NCBI GenBank assembly: GCA_033763795.1 | Contig: JANRJV010000001.1 | Location: 62,001-126,000 of the forward strand | Direction: 5' to 3' | DNA: 64,000 bases | Source: JAEUIV01 sp033763795 | Lineage (GTDB): Bacteria; Planctomycetota; Phycisphaerae; Phycisphaerales; UBA1924 | Part shown: positions 7,611 to 15,454 of the stretch, piece by piece | How the letters are laid out: each line of letters begins with the position of its first letter | Position numbering within the stretch: position 1 is the stretch's first letter | Position numbers and translations under genes: made by a program | Notes under the pieces: generated by a model | Told to the model about the DNA's origin: nothing | Seen by the model: only the letters and a program-made list of their open reading frames with translations | Databases searched by the model: none

Positions 7611-9320
7611 ATGCCCAAGCTCACCATCAACGGTCAGGAACTCGACTACTCGCCGGGCCAGACCATCCTCCAGGTCGCCAACGACGCCGGGATCGCAATC
7701 CCCCAGTACTGCTATCACGACGGCCTGTCGATCGTCGCCAGCTGCCGGATCTGTTTGGCGGAAGTCTGGGCCCCCAACCCCCGCAACAACAACAAGCTCG
7801 AGTCCATGGGCAAGCTCCTGCCCACCTGCCAGACCGCCTGCACCGAGGGAATGGTCGTCTACACCGACTCGCCCAAGTCGATCGCCAACCAGAAGGCGGT
7901 CATGGAATACCTGCTCATCAACCACCCGCTCGATTGCCCAGTCTGCGACCAGTCGGGCGAGTGCTTCCTCCAGGACTACAGCTACGAGTACGGCCGGAGC
8001 GTCAGCCGATTCGAAGAGGCCAAGGTCAAGCAGCCCAAGAAAGACCTGGGCCCCCACGTCTACCTCTACTCCGACCGCTGCATCATGTGCTCACGCTGCG
8101 TCCGCTTCACCCGCGAGGTCACCGGCACCGCCGAGCTCATGATCGAGGGCCGCGGCAACCAGGAGCAGATCGACGTCTTCCCGGGACTCGCACTCAGCAA
8201 CGAGCTCTCCGCCAACGTCGTCGACCTCTGCCCCGTCGGCGCCCTGCTCGACAAGGACTTCCTCTTCGCCCAGCGCGTCTGGTTCCTCCGCAGCACACCC
8301 TCAATCGACGGCATCACCGCCAGTGGCGACAACATCCGCATCGATCACAACGAGGGCAAGGTCTACCGCGTCAAGCCGCGCACCAACGCCGAGATCAACA
8401 AGTGGTGGATCTCAGACGAGATCCGCTACGGCTGGAAGTTCGTCCACAGCGACGACCGCCTCCGGTCCCCCCAGCACCTCCGCTCGGGCGCCCGCGCCGA
8501 CTGCGACTTCCCCCGCGCCTACAACGAGATGACCGCCCGCCTCCGCGACACCGTCGCCGCCGGCAAGCGCATCCTGCTCGTCGTCTCCCCCATGCTGCCC
8601 TGCGAGGATGCCTTCCAGCTCGCGCGCATGGCCCTCGCCATCGATCCCTCCGCGGGCTTCGCCGTCGGACCCGTCCCACGCCAGGGCGAGGACAAGACCT
8701 TCCCCGGCGGCTACACCGTCCGCGCCGAGAAGGCCCCAAACGCCCGCGGCGTCCGGCGCGTCCTCGAAGCGCTCGCCGCCCGACGCGCGCCCGACAACAC
8801 CCGCGTCGCCTCCTACGACGAGCTCCTCTCCTGGCTCGGCGGGCCCGGCGCCGCCCAGCTCGGCGGCATGATCGTCGTCGGCGGCTACCCGAGCGAGTGG
8901 GTCACGCCCGACTTCGCCGCCCACGCCGCGGCCCTCCAGCGCGCCGGCGGCTACGTCGTCGCCATCGACATCCTCCCCAACCGGCTCACGCAGTCCGCCG
9001 ACCTCGTCCTGCCCGGCGCCACCTGGACCGAAAAGGCCGGCACCTTCGAGAACGTCTCCGGTCTCCTCCAGAGCTTCGAACGGGCCATCCCCGTCGCCGA
9101 CGGAGCCCGCTCCGAATCGCAGATCGCTCTGGACCTGCTCGCCGAGCTCACGACCGGATCGATCGCCGCCGCCCCGCAGGAAAACGCCGCCGAGACGCGC
9201 CGCATGATGAGCGACCCCGCCGCCGGCGGCGCCGCCGCGCTCCGCGTCTTCCTCACCGACGTGCGCCATCCCGCCGCTGAGGCCCCGGTCGAGACGGACA
9301 TGCAGATCGTCGAGCTCTGA
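7611..9320 (+). CDS. nuoG: NADH-quinone oxidoreductase subunit G-like protein
   Basis: A 569-residue iron-sulfur protein. Residues 1-85 are a 2Fe-2S ferredoxin-like domain (CYHDGLSIVASCRICLAEV, then PTCQTAC). The NuoG-type His-Cys 4Fe-4S site follows (HPLDCPVCDQSGECFLQ, about 106-122), then a 4Fe-4S domain with CIMCSRCVRF and CPVGAL. The C-terminal half resembles the molybdopterin-oxidoreductase fold and ends at 'ADLVLPGATWTEKAGTFENVSG' plus about 80 residues. It is much shorter than E. coli NuoG (about 900 residues) but close to short forms in other phyla. GAGGA lies 5 bases before the ATG. No other nuo gene is nearby, which is unusual; it may serve complex I encoded elsewhere or another NAD(P)-linked dehydrogenase. 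Confidence 0.88.
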   Translation: MPKLTINGQELDYSPGQTILQVANDAGIAIPQYCYHDGLSIVASCRICLAEVWAPNPRNNNKLESMGKLLPTCQTACTEGMVVYTDSPKSIANQKAVMEYLLINHPLDCPVCDQSGECFLQDYSYEYGRSVSRFEEAKVKQPKKDLGPHVYLYSDRCIMCSRCVRFTREVTGTAELMIEGRGNQEQIDVFPGLALSNELSANVVDLCPVGALLDKDFLFAQRVWFLRSTPSIDGITASGDNIRIDHNEGKVYRVKPRTNAEINKWWISDEIRYGWKFVHSDDRLRSPQHLRSGARADCDFPRAYNEMTARLRDTVAAGKRILLVVSPMLPCEDAFQLARMALAIDPSAGFAVGPVPRQGEDKTFPGGYTVRAEKAPNARGVRRVLEALAARRAPDNTRVASYDELLSWLGGPGAAQLGGMIVVGGYPSEWVTPDFAAHAAALQRAGGYVVAIDILPNRLTQSADLVLPGATWTEKAGTFENVSGLLQSFERAIPVADGARSESQIALDLLAELTTGSIAAAPQENAAETRRMMSDPAAGGAAALRVFLTDVRHPAAEAPVETDMQIVEL

Positions 9321-9380
9321 GCGCGCCCGTCCCCGCGCCCCACGTCGCCGCGCAGCCTGCCCCACCGCCTCTTCAAACGA

Positions 9381-9408
9381 AAAAGCCGGACGAGATTCGT
9401 CCGGCTTC
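9381..9408. terminator. Bidirectional rho-independent terminator
   Basis: An 11-bp stem (9383-9393 with 9397-9407, core AAGCCGGACG / CGTCCGGCTT) with a 3-base loop lies between the convergent nuoG and the secreted-protein gene at 9454-9954. Read on the minus strand it is followed by TTTTCGTTTG, a good U-tract; on the plus strand the tail is weaker (CGTTCATT). Confidence 0.75.
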
Positions 9409-9453
9409 GTTCATTCGTCAGATCGAAGCTCCGCGCCCGCGCGCTCGGCCCGC

Positions 9454-9954
9454 TCAGGCCTCGCCGTTGCCCGAGTCATCCCCGGAGCCGTTGTCATCGC
9501 TGTCCGAGAGAGCCGCGGCCTCGGCCGCGACGATCGGAGCCTTGGTCTCCTCCATCGAGGCCGCCAGCGTGTCCCACGTGGACGCCACGATCGCGTCCGC
9601 CTCGGCCCGCGTCGTCTCGTCCGCACGCAGACGCCGCAGCGTCGACTGCGTCGAGCGCAGCTTGCGCTGCGCCGACCGGTACGCCGAGTTCGCGAGCCGG
9701 TCGATCTCCGCCTGCCCGCGGTCGCTCGTCCGCTCGATCAGCGAATCGCTCGAGCCGCGCTCGTCGTACCGCTCGATCCGCGCCACCGTCAGCTCGCAGG
9801 TCCGCACCATGCGCGCGTGCGCCTGCTCCTCATACTGGTCCGCCGACCGCTGCAGCGAAATGACCGCCCGCTCGATCCTCGTCTGCCCCAGCGCGACCGA
9901 AGGCATCAGGCCGGCCAGACACGCAACGCCCACCATCAACATTCCACGCGACAT
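9454..9954 (-). CDS. Secreted helical protein, paralogous family member D
   Basis: Encodes 166 residues. The signal peptide is MSRGMLMVGVACLAG...ALGQ. The mature protein is Arg-rich and helical with Ser/Thr, with a core (ARIERYDERGSSDSLIER) that lines up with the three family members at 0.3-2.0 kb, then a strongly acidic, low-complexity tail (SDSDDNGSGDDSGNGEA). AAGGAGAG lies about 9 bases upstream and a TAGACT box at 10014-10019 fits a promoter with a leader of about 50 bases. Its separation from the other three by 7 kb of unrelated genes suggests dispersal after duplication. Function unknown. Confidence 0.75.
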   Translation of the reverse strand: MSRGMLMVGVACLAGLMPSVALGQTRIERAVISLQRSADQYEEQAHARMVRTCELTVARIERYDERGSSDSLIERTSDRGQAEIDRLANSAYRSAQRKLRSTQSTLRRLRADETTRAEADAIVASTWDTLAASMEETKAPIVAAEAAALSDSDDNGSGDDSGNGEA

Positions 9955-10013
9955 CAGTTTGCTCTCCTTCTCTCAGGGGCCGGCCCACGATCGCGACCCG
10001 GATCAGACCGCAC

Positions 10014-10019
10014 AGTCTA
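10014..10019 (-). promoter_or_regulatory. -10 box TAGACT
   Basis: TAGACT on the minus strand lies about 59 bases before the ATG at 9954, leaving a leader that contains the AAGGAGAG site. The same hexamer serves two likely leaderless genes at 33.7 and 47.9 kb. Confidence 0.45.
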
Positions 10020-10118
10020 TCTCTCCGGTCGCTCCCGGGCGCGCGGACACACCCGCGGAGGCCGTCCCCGCACGCCCCCGACCCGGCCCGGCCGTCGATC
10101 CCGTCGCGGCCCGCCCGC

Positions 10119-10886
10119 TCACGCCGCCAGCGGCGGAACATCGATCGTGAAAGGCACCCGGTCGTCCGGTGCATCGTCCATCGGGTGCGCCGTCAGCCGG
10201 GATTCCCCCCGGAACCGCCGCCCGGCCAGCCGCGCCAGCCGCTCGCGCTCCCGGAAGTACATCACGTTGCACCCCGCCACCTTCACCCCCCGCAGATACC
10301 CCGCTCCCAGCATCTTCGCGTCGATCTCGCGCTCCGCTTCCGCGCTCCCGGCCTCCACGATCAGAAGCTCCGGCCGGTGCCGCCCCAGGTCCAGCCCCCG
10401 CACCGCAAGATGGTCGCACCCCTCGATGTCGATCGACATGACATGCACCTGTGCCGCGCCGATCTCATCCAGGATGGAGCTGATCGTCCTCATCCGCACG
10501 CGCTTCTCGACAAACCCATGGAAGCACGCGCCGTACCGCCGCGCAAACTCGGGGCCCAGCGACCGGTCCAGCGTGCTCAGCGACCCCCGCGCGTTGGAAT
10601 AGAACGCGATCTCCCCCGCGTCCCGGTCGCCCACCGCGCAGTGCAGCACCCGGCTCCGCGGCCGGTTCCGCCTCACCAGCTCCACATAGTCCTCGTGCGC
10701 CTCCACGCAGCAGCCCGTCCAGCCCAGTTCCTCCAGCATCAGCGTGTTGGATGCGCGCCGCCCGTCGATGCACCCCACCTCAACGAAGTACCCCTCCGCC
10801 ACGTCGGAAAACGCCTCAGCGATCAGGGCGTCTTCCCCGTGCTGGCTGTAGAACGTGCGCGGCGACAGAGCGGCAGCATGGTCCAT
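10119..10886 (-). CDS. FkbM-family methyltransferase
   Basis: A 255-residue SAM-dependent methyltransferase. It shows YSQHGEDALIAEAF near the start, the SAM-binding loop VEVGCIDGR (about 34-42), the acidic residue after strand 2 in CCVEAHEDY, and the FkbM hallmark MSIDIEGCDHLAVRG (about 151-165). Such enzymes commonly O-methylate sugars of surface glycans. The ATG at 10886 follows GATAAC by 7 bases with no ribosome binding site, so the gene may be leaderless. It marks the left end of the glycan locus and is divergent from the small sulfotransferase gene. Confidence 0.85.
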   Translation of the reverse strand: MDHAAALSPRTFYSQHGEDALIAEAFSDVAEGYFVEVGCIDGRRASNTLMLEELGWTGCCVEAHEDYVELVRRNRPRSRVLHCAVGDRDAGEIAFYSNARGSLSTLDRSLGPEFARRYGACFHGFVEKRVRMRTISSILDEIGAAQVHVMSIDIEGCDHLAVRGLDLGRHRPELLIVEAGSAEAEREIDAKMLGAGYLRGVKVAGCNVMYFRERERLARLAGRRFRGESRLTAHPMDDAPDDRVPFTIDVPPLAA

Positions 10887-11008
10887 GCCCGCAGTTATCG
10901 ACCCCGCCCCGCCAACGCCTTGAAGCCGGCCCCGCCACGGGGTCGATAATTCTCCGTCTCTTCCCCTCACCGCCGGCGAACCACCGGACACCCTCCCCGG
11001 ATCCCCCC

Positions 11009-11671
11009 GTGCACGCACACCTCCAAGCCCCCGCCACCACCGTCCCCTACCTCGTCAGCTACCCCCGCACGGGCAGCCACTGGATCCGCTGCTTCCTCGA
11101 GCTCTACTTCGACCGACCCCTGCTCACGCGCTCCTTCTACGAGCACGCCAGCACCGACTACCTGCTCCATCACACCCACGATCTCGAAGACGAGATCCGC
11201 GACCGCCGCGACGTCATCTACCTCTACCGCGGCGTCACCAGCACAGTCTTCTCCCAGCTCACCTATCACATGAAGGACAAGGCGGTCGACGCACCGCTCG
11301 CCGAGGTGCTCCGCGTCGCCGAGGAGTACCGCCGCAGCCTCCGCAAGTGGCTCCTCCGCGAGGACGTCGCCGCCCGCAAGCACGTCATCGCCTACGAGTG
11401 GCTCCTCGACCGCCCGCTCCCGACGCTCCGCGGCGTGATCGACTTCCTGGGCGGCTCGCCCGACGACGACGCCATCATGCGCATCTGGCCCACCATCACC
11501 CACGGCTCCATCAAGGAGCGCACCACCCACGACCCCCGCGTCATCTCCGCCGACAACGACACCCACCTCCGCCGCGAGCTCTTCCGCTACCGCTGGGGCC
11601 GCCAGGTCATCGCGCACTTCACCGCCGACGCCGACCTCGCCGACGCCATGGACCCGGCCCTTCTCGCCTGA
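11009..11671 (+). CDS. Small sulfotransferase-like protein
   Basis: A 220-residue protein with the two PAPS-binding signatures of sulfotransferases: the 5'-phosphosulfate loop YLVSYPRTGSHWIR at about 13-26 and the 3'-phosphate element IYLYRGVTSTVFSQL at about 69-83. It ends with the helical region typical of carbohydrate sulfotransferases. It is short for the family but all core elements are present. The GTG at 11009 is the best start seen before the P-loop; it is not strongly supported because no ribosome binding site precedes it. GGTCGATAAT at about 10941-10950 could be its promoter. In this locus it probably sulfates a sugar made by the adjacent glycosyltransferases. Confidence 0.75.
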   Translation: MHAHLQAPATTVPYLVSYPRTGSHWIRCFLELYFDRPLLTRSFYEHASTDYLLHHTHDLEDEIRDRRDVIYLYRGVTSTVFSQLTYHMKDKAVDAPLAEVLRVAEEYRRSLRKWLLREDVAARKHVIAYEWLLDRPLPTLRGVIDFLGGSPDDDAIMRIWPTITHGSIKERTTHDPRVISADNDTHLRRELFRYRWGRQVIAHFTADADLADAMDPALLA

Positions 11672-11686
11672 CGCCCGGTTCCCCGC

Positions 11687-12445
11687 CTACGCCGCCCGCG
11701 GCGCCGCTTCCGCACGCAGCGACGCGACATGCGCCGCCAGCACGTCCGAGCGGACCCACAGCGCGTCGCAGCATGTCGTGCGCCGCTCCACGCCGCCGCT
11801 GAAGATCTCCAGCACCTGGAACAGCTCGAAGCCGCGGCCGCGCAGGAACAGATCGATGTCGGAGAACATCGCCGCCCCCTCGTAGATCTCCGTCATCTGC
11901 GCTTCGCTATACACCGCCACCACCCCCGACCTCAGCAGCCGCTCCGCCCCCTTCAATACCTCCAGCTCGTACCCCTGCACGTCGATCTTCAGAAAGTCGA
12001 CCCGCTCGATCCCCGCCGAGTGCGCCCAGCCGTCCAGCGACATCACGCGCACGCGCTCGACCCGCCGCGTGCGCAGGTTGTCCCCGTGATAGACGATCGC
12101 CCGCTCGTGGCTCGCCAGCACGCTCGACGTCCCGGGACACCCGTTCACGCGGATGTCGACCTCGCCGTCGCTCGCCCCCAGCGCCGCCCGCACCGGCACG
12201 ACCGACCGCGACCCCGCGAATCGGCTCCGCAGCTTCTCGAACGTCTCCGCCACGGGCTCGAACGCGTGCACCGTCGCGCGCGGAAACCTGTCCAGCATCC
12301 GCTGCGCCATCGTCCCCACGTTCGACCCCGCGTCCACGAACACGTGCTCGCCGTCGGGCGGCAGGATCCGCGCCAGACTCGTGTACGCGTCGAACTCAAA
12401 CAGCTCGGGACCCCGCGCCGCCTGCACCGCCGTCGACTGCTTCAC
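11687..12445 (-). CDS. FkbM-family methyltransferase
   Basis: A 252-residue SAM-dependent methyltransferase with VFVDAGSNVGTMAQ (motif I, about 33-46), VHAFEPVAETFEKL (motif II) and FLKIDVQGYELEVLKGAE, the FkbM hallmark. The GTG at 12445 overlaps the TGA of the upstream gene in a GTGA junction and has AAGGAG 8 bases upstream, so translation is probably coupled to the two-domain glycosyltransferase. It is the last gene of a five-gene co-directional run that starts near 18.4 or 20.9 kb. The likely role is methylation of the glycan made by this cluster. Confidence 0.88.
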   Translation of the reverse strand: MKQSTAVQAARGPELFEFDAYTSLARILPPDGEHVFVDAGSNVGTMAQRMLDRFPRATVHAFEPVAETFEKLRSRFAGSRSVVPVRAALGASDGEVDIRVNGCPGTSSVLASHERAIVYHGDNLRTRRVERVRVMSLDGWAHSAGIERVDFLKIDVQGYELEVLKGAERLLRSGVVAVYSEAQMTEIYEGAAMFSDIDLFLRGRGFELFQVLEIFSGGVERRTTCCDALWVRSDVLAAHVASLRAEAAPRAA

Positions 12446-14088
12446 GCCGCCGCTCCTTCTCTCGTCTCCGCCGGCGCCCCCGCCAGCAGCCCGTGAAAAT
12501 CGATCCCCGCGAAGCGCGCCGCCCCGTGCTCGTCCACCAGCCGCCGCACCTCGTCCGCCTGCCAGGGTCGCGCCGTCAGGTCGAGATACCGCCCCGCCAG
12601 CTCGCGATATGCCCCCCACCATTCCTGACGCATCGGCACCACGCGCGCAGCCTGAGCCCCCGCCCCCGCCCCCGATCCCAGCGCCCAGTCATACTGCTCG
12701 TTCAGCTGCCGCGCCGTCGCCCGCCCCGGATAGCGCAGCACCTCGTTCAGCTTGTACCACACCGCCTTCGCCACCAGCCGCTCGTGCGCGCAGAACTGCA
12801 TGTGCAGCACTCCCCCCCCGCCCTCGGGCCGCAGCTCCAACGGCAAGAGCCCCGTCGGCACACGCCCGTGCAGCTCGTACCCGTCCCGCGGCGGGCGATA
12901 CGCCACATCACCCTCCGCCGCGAATCCCGCCCACAGCATCGCACCGAACGCCCCGTCCGTCCGCACCCGCTCCACGCCGCCCCAGGGCGAGATCATCGGC
13001 AGCCGCAGCCCGTATCCCCGCACGCAGCCCCGCCTCATCAGCTCCCGCGCCGTCGGCACCAGGTCCGCCGTCAGAATCTCATCCGCGTCAATCAGAGCCA
13101 CGTGCGTCGCCCCCCGCCCCCGGCACGCCTCCAGCAGGATCCCGCGGATCGTCATCTCCGACCACTCACGCTCCCGCCCCTCGATGAGCCTCACGCGCCC
13201 CGGATGCCGCGCCGCCACGTCGCGCACGATCGCCGCCGTCTCGTCCGTCGAGCCGTGGTCATACACCACCGCCTCGTCGCACCACATCAGCGCCGCCGAC
13301 AGGCTCAGTCCGATGATCCACGCCTCGTTCCGCGCCGGCATCGCTGCCACGATCCTGAGCCCCCCGGCTCGCGCGCCGCTCACTCCCGCGAGCGCCCCCG
13401 CGCTCCCCGCCGGCAACGGCTCATGACCCGGGAACCCAGCCGACTTCCGCGCCTCATAGATCGCCCGGCTCTCCGCCTCCCGCGCCAGCGACTTCTCCAG
13501 GTACTCGGGCGGCTTCGCCCGCTCGCCCGGCCCCGCCGCGCGCTGCCAGTGCCGGTGCAGGTGGCACAGGTCGGGCCGCCTCCACAGCACGCCCAGCTTC
13601 TCCGCGACGTCATGCAGCTCCTGATCCTCATAGAGCTGGAAGTATGCCCGGCAATATGGCCCCGCCCCGCCGTTCACGCGCTCCGCGAACGCGCGCCCGA
13701 TCCAAGGCGAGCCGCAGATCGACGCGACAGGCCCGAACCGATCCCCCGTCGGCTGCATCACCCCGAACGTGTCGGGGAACCTCTCCAGAAACTGCTCCGC
13801 GATCTCCGACGCCGTCAGCGACATCTCGGGGAACATGTCGTCCCCGCCCGTCACGACGATCGGCGCCGAACTCGGCACCACCGAACGGATCAGATGATTG
13901 ATCGCCCGCCCGTACCCCGGGTACGCATCGAACGGCGCCACGATCACGTCCGCCGGCGCGTCGAAACGCTTGTCCGCGTCCTGCAGCAGCGCCACGCGAT
14001 ACCCCCGCGCCCGCCACTCGGGCAGCGTCCGCGCGCAGTTCGCCGCGCTCGCCGACGGTATCGCGTACCACACTTCGATCGCGCTCAT
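12442..14088 (-). CDS. Two-domain glycosyltransferase (unassigned GT-like + GT2)
   Basis: A 548-residue fusion. Residues 1-240 resemble a GT-A-like domain that I cannot place in a family: it starts with EVWYAIPSA, has a possible metal-binding GGDDMFP (81-87) and a CGSPWIGR motif. Residues 244-540 are a family 2 glycosyltransferase of the kind acting on LPS or teichoic-acid cores: AAMPARNEAWIIGLSL, VVYDHGSTDETAAIV, then the metal site IDADEI (about 333-338). Such fusions suggest two successive sugar transfers. The ATG at 14088 has GAGGG about 9 bases upstream. The gene ends in a GTGA overlap with the FkbM gene and begins 25 bases after its upstream neighbour. Confidence 0.8.
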   Translation of the reverse strand: MSAIEVWYAIPSASAANCARTLPEWRARGYRVALLQDADKRFDAPADVIVAPFDAYPGYGRAINHLIRSVVPSSAPIVVTGGDDMFPEMSLTASEIAEQFLERFPDTFGVMQPTGDRFGPVASICGSPWIGRAFAERVNGGAGPYCRAYFQLYEDQELHDVAEKLGVLWRRPDLCHLHRHWQRAAGPGERAKPPEYLEKSLAREAESRAIYEARKSAGFPGHEPLPAGSAGALAGVSGARAGGLRIVAAMPARNEAWIIGLSLSAALMWCDEAVVYDHGSTDETAAIVRDVAARHPGRVRLIEGREREWSEMTIRGILLEACRGRGATHVALIDADEILTADLVPTARELMRRGCVRGYGLRLPMISPWGGVERVRTDGAFGAMLWAGFAAEGDVAYRPPRDGYELHGRVPTGLLPLELRPEGGGGVLHMQFCAHERLVAKAVWYKLNEVLRYPGRATARQLNEQYDWALGSGAGAGAQAARVVPMRQEWWGAYRELAGRYLDLTARPWQADEVRRLVDEHGAARFAGIDFHGLLAGAPAETREGAAA

Positions 14089-14113
14089 CGCATCACGCCC
14101 TCGCGCCGCCCGA

Positions 14114-15454
14114 TCACGCCGCGGGCCACGCCCGCTCCCATTCCAGCGCCTCCCGCTCGACCGCCTCCGCCGCCTCGCTCCACCGCGCCAGCCGCAGCCC
14201 GCGCGGCAGCCGCGCCACGTACGCCTCATCCCGCAGCACCGTCATCACGTGCTGCGCCACCGCGTCGAAGGGCTCCTCCGCCCCGATCAGCCGCACGTCC
14301 ACACCGTCCGCTCGCGCCCACTCCGGCGCACCGCACAGCCCGTCGTCACGCCCCGCAACGCTGAGACCCCGCCGCACCATCTCCGCCGCCACCGCACGCG
14401 CGTTCCGCCCCAGCCCCAGCAGCACGATGGGCCTGCCCGGCTCACAACTGTCCAGCAGAACCCCCGGAATGCGTTCCACACTCCCCACGATCGGCCCCAC
14501 GCTCAGCTTCGCGTGCTCGACCAGCGAACTCGGCATGCGCCCCGCAAACCCCATCCGCGCCCACCACCGCACGGGCCCCACCGCCGCCGACATCGTGGCC
14601 TCGCCCCTCGGCTCCGTCCACGTGGGCCCGCCCGCCGCCGCGCCGTCCGCCCCCCTGCGCAACGCCTCAGCGATCTCCCCCAGCGTGCGCACATCGCCCG
14701 CGGCCGTGCGCGACGCGTCCACCGCCGCCAGCGCCGCCAGCACGCCCCGACGATGCTCGCCCGCCCGCGCCCCCGCCTCATCCAAGGTCCGCAGCCGCTC
14801 ACGAAGCATCCCCCGCAGCCCCTCCACCGGTGCCAGGGGACCCAGCCGCGCCCTGATCATCGGCTCCGCCGCGCACGACCACGCCCCGCCCCGCGACGCC
14901 ACCCGCAGAAACGCCGCATGATCCGCCCCGCTCGCCCCCTCCTCGAACAGCACCTCCGCGAGCAGTTCACGCTTCGTCAGGAAGCACGCCGCCGGCCCGG
15001 GCCACGCCCGCTCCAGCTCCCGCCGGTCGATCCGCGCCCCGCTCGGCCCCGTGGAAATCGCAAGCTCCTCCCCCGCCGCCCCCAACCATCGTGCGGGCGC
15101 ATACGCCCCCGCGCCCTCCGCCGTCGCCAGCATCACCCGCAGCACGCCCGGCTCGAGCGCCTCATCCGTCGTCATACACACGACGTACTCCCCGCTCGCC
15201 GCGCGCAGCCCGGCGTTCCACGCAGCCGCGTCCCCCTCGCCCCGCGCCTCGATCACCCGCACCCGCGCATCACCCCGCGCCAGCCCCTCGACCGCCGCGC
15301 GAACACGCTCGCCCGCCGCGCTCTCTTCCCGCGGCAGCGCCAGCACAATCTCCATCTCCCGCACAGACTGATCCAGCAGCGCGACAAGCCAGGGCGACAT
15401 CGCCCCCCCGCACGCCCCCAGGGACCCGATCACGCTCACTCGGCACGCGCTCAC
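14114..15454 (-). CDS. Degenerate GT2-like protein with C-terminal Rossmann-like module
   Basis: A 446-residue protein. The N-terminal 200 residues have a weak family 2 glycosyltransferase pattern (VSVIGSLGACGGAMSPWLVALLDQS; WNAGLRAASGEYVV), but the expected DxD metal site is replaced by MTTDEAL, so it may be inactive or use another mechanism. A conserved module near residues 345-410 begins PIVLLGLGRNARAVAAEMV, a glycine-rich loop also found in its two neighbours. The GTG at 15454 overlaps the TGA of the upstream gene (GTGA), which fixes the start. It is the middle member of a coupled trio of related genes, probably from tandem duplication. Confidence 0.7.
   Translation of the reverse strand: MSACRVSVIGSLGACGGAMSPWLVALLDQSVREMEIVLALPREESAAGERVRAAVEGLARGDARVRVIEARGEGDAAAWNAGLRAASGEYVVCMTTDEALEPGVLRVMLATAEGAGAYAPARWLGAAGEELAISTGPSGARIDRRELERAWPGPAACFLTKRELLAEVLFEEGASGADHAAFLRVASRGGAWSCAAEPMIRARLGPLAPVEGLRGMLRERLRTLDEAGARAGEHRRGVLAALAAVDASRTAAGDVRTLGEIAEALRRGADGAAAGGPTWTEPRGEATMSAAVGPVRWWARMGFAGRMPSSLVEHAKLSVGPIVGSVERIPGVLLDSCEPGRPIVLLGLGRNARAVAAEMVRRGLSVAGRDDGLCGAPEWARADGVDVRLIGAEEPFDAVAQHVMTVLRDEAYVARLPRGLRLARWSEAAEAVEREALEWERAWPAA

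Noticed and set aside
10896..10950. GGGTCGATAA elements before the FkbM and sulfotransferase genes (also at 18370) as a shared regulatory motif
   Set aside because: They may be GATAAY-type -10 boxes, but the copy at 18370 coincides with a stop codon and the spacing to the sulfotransferase start differs; too few for a motif claim.
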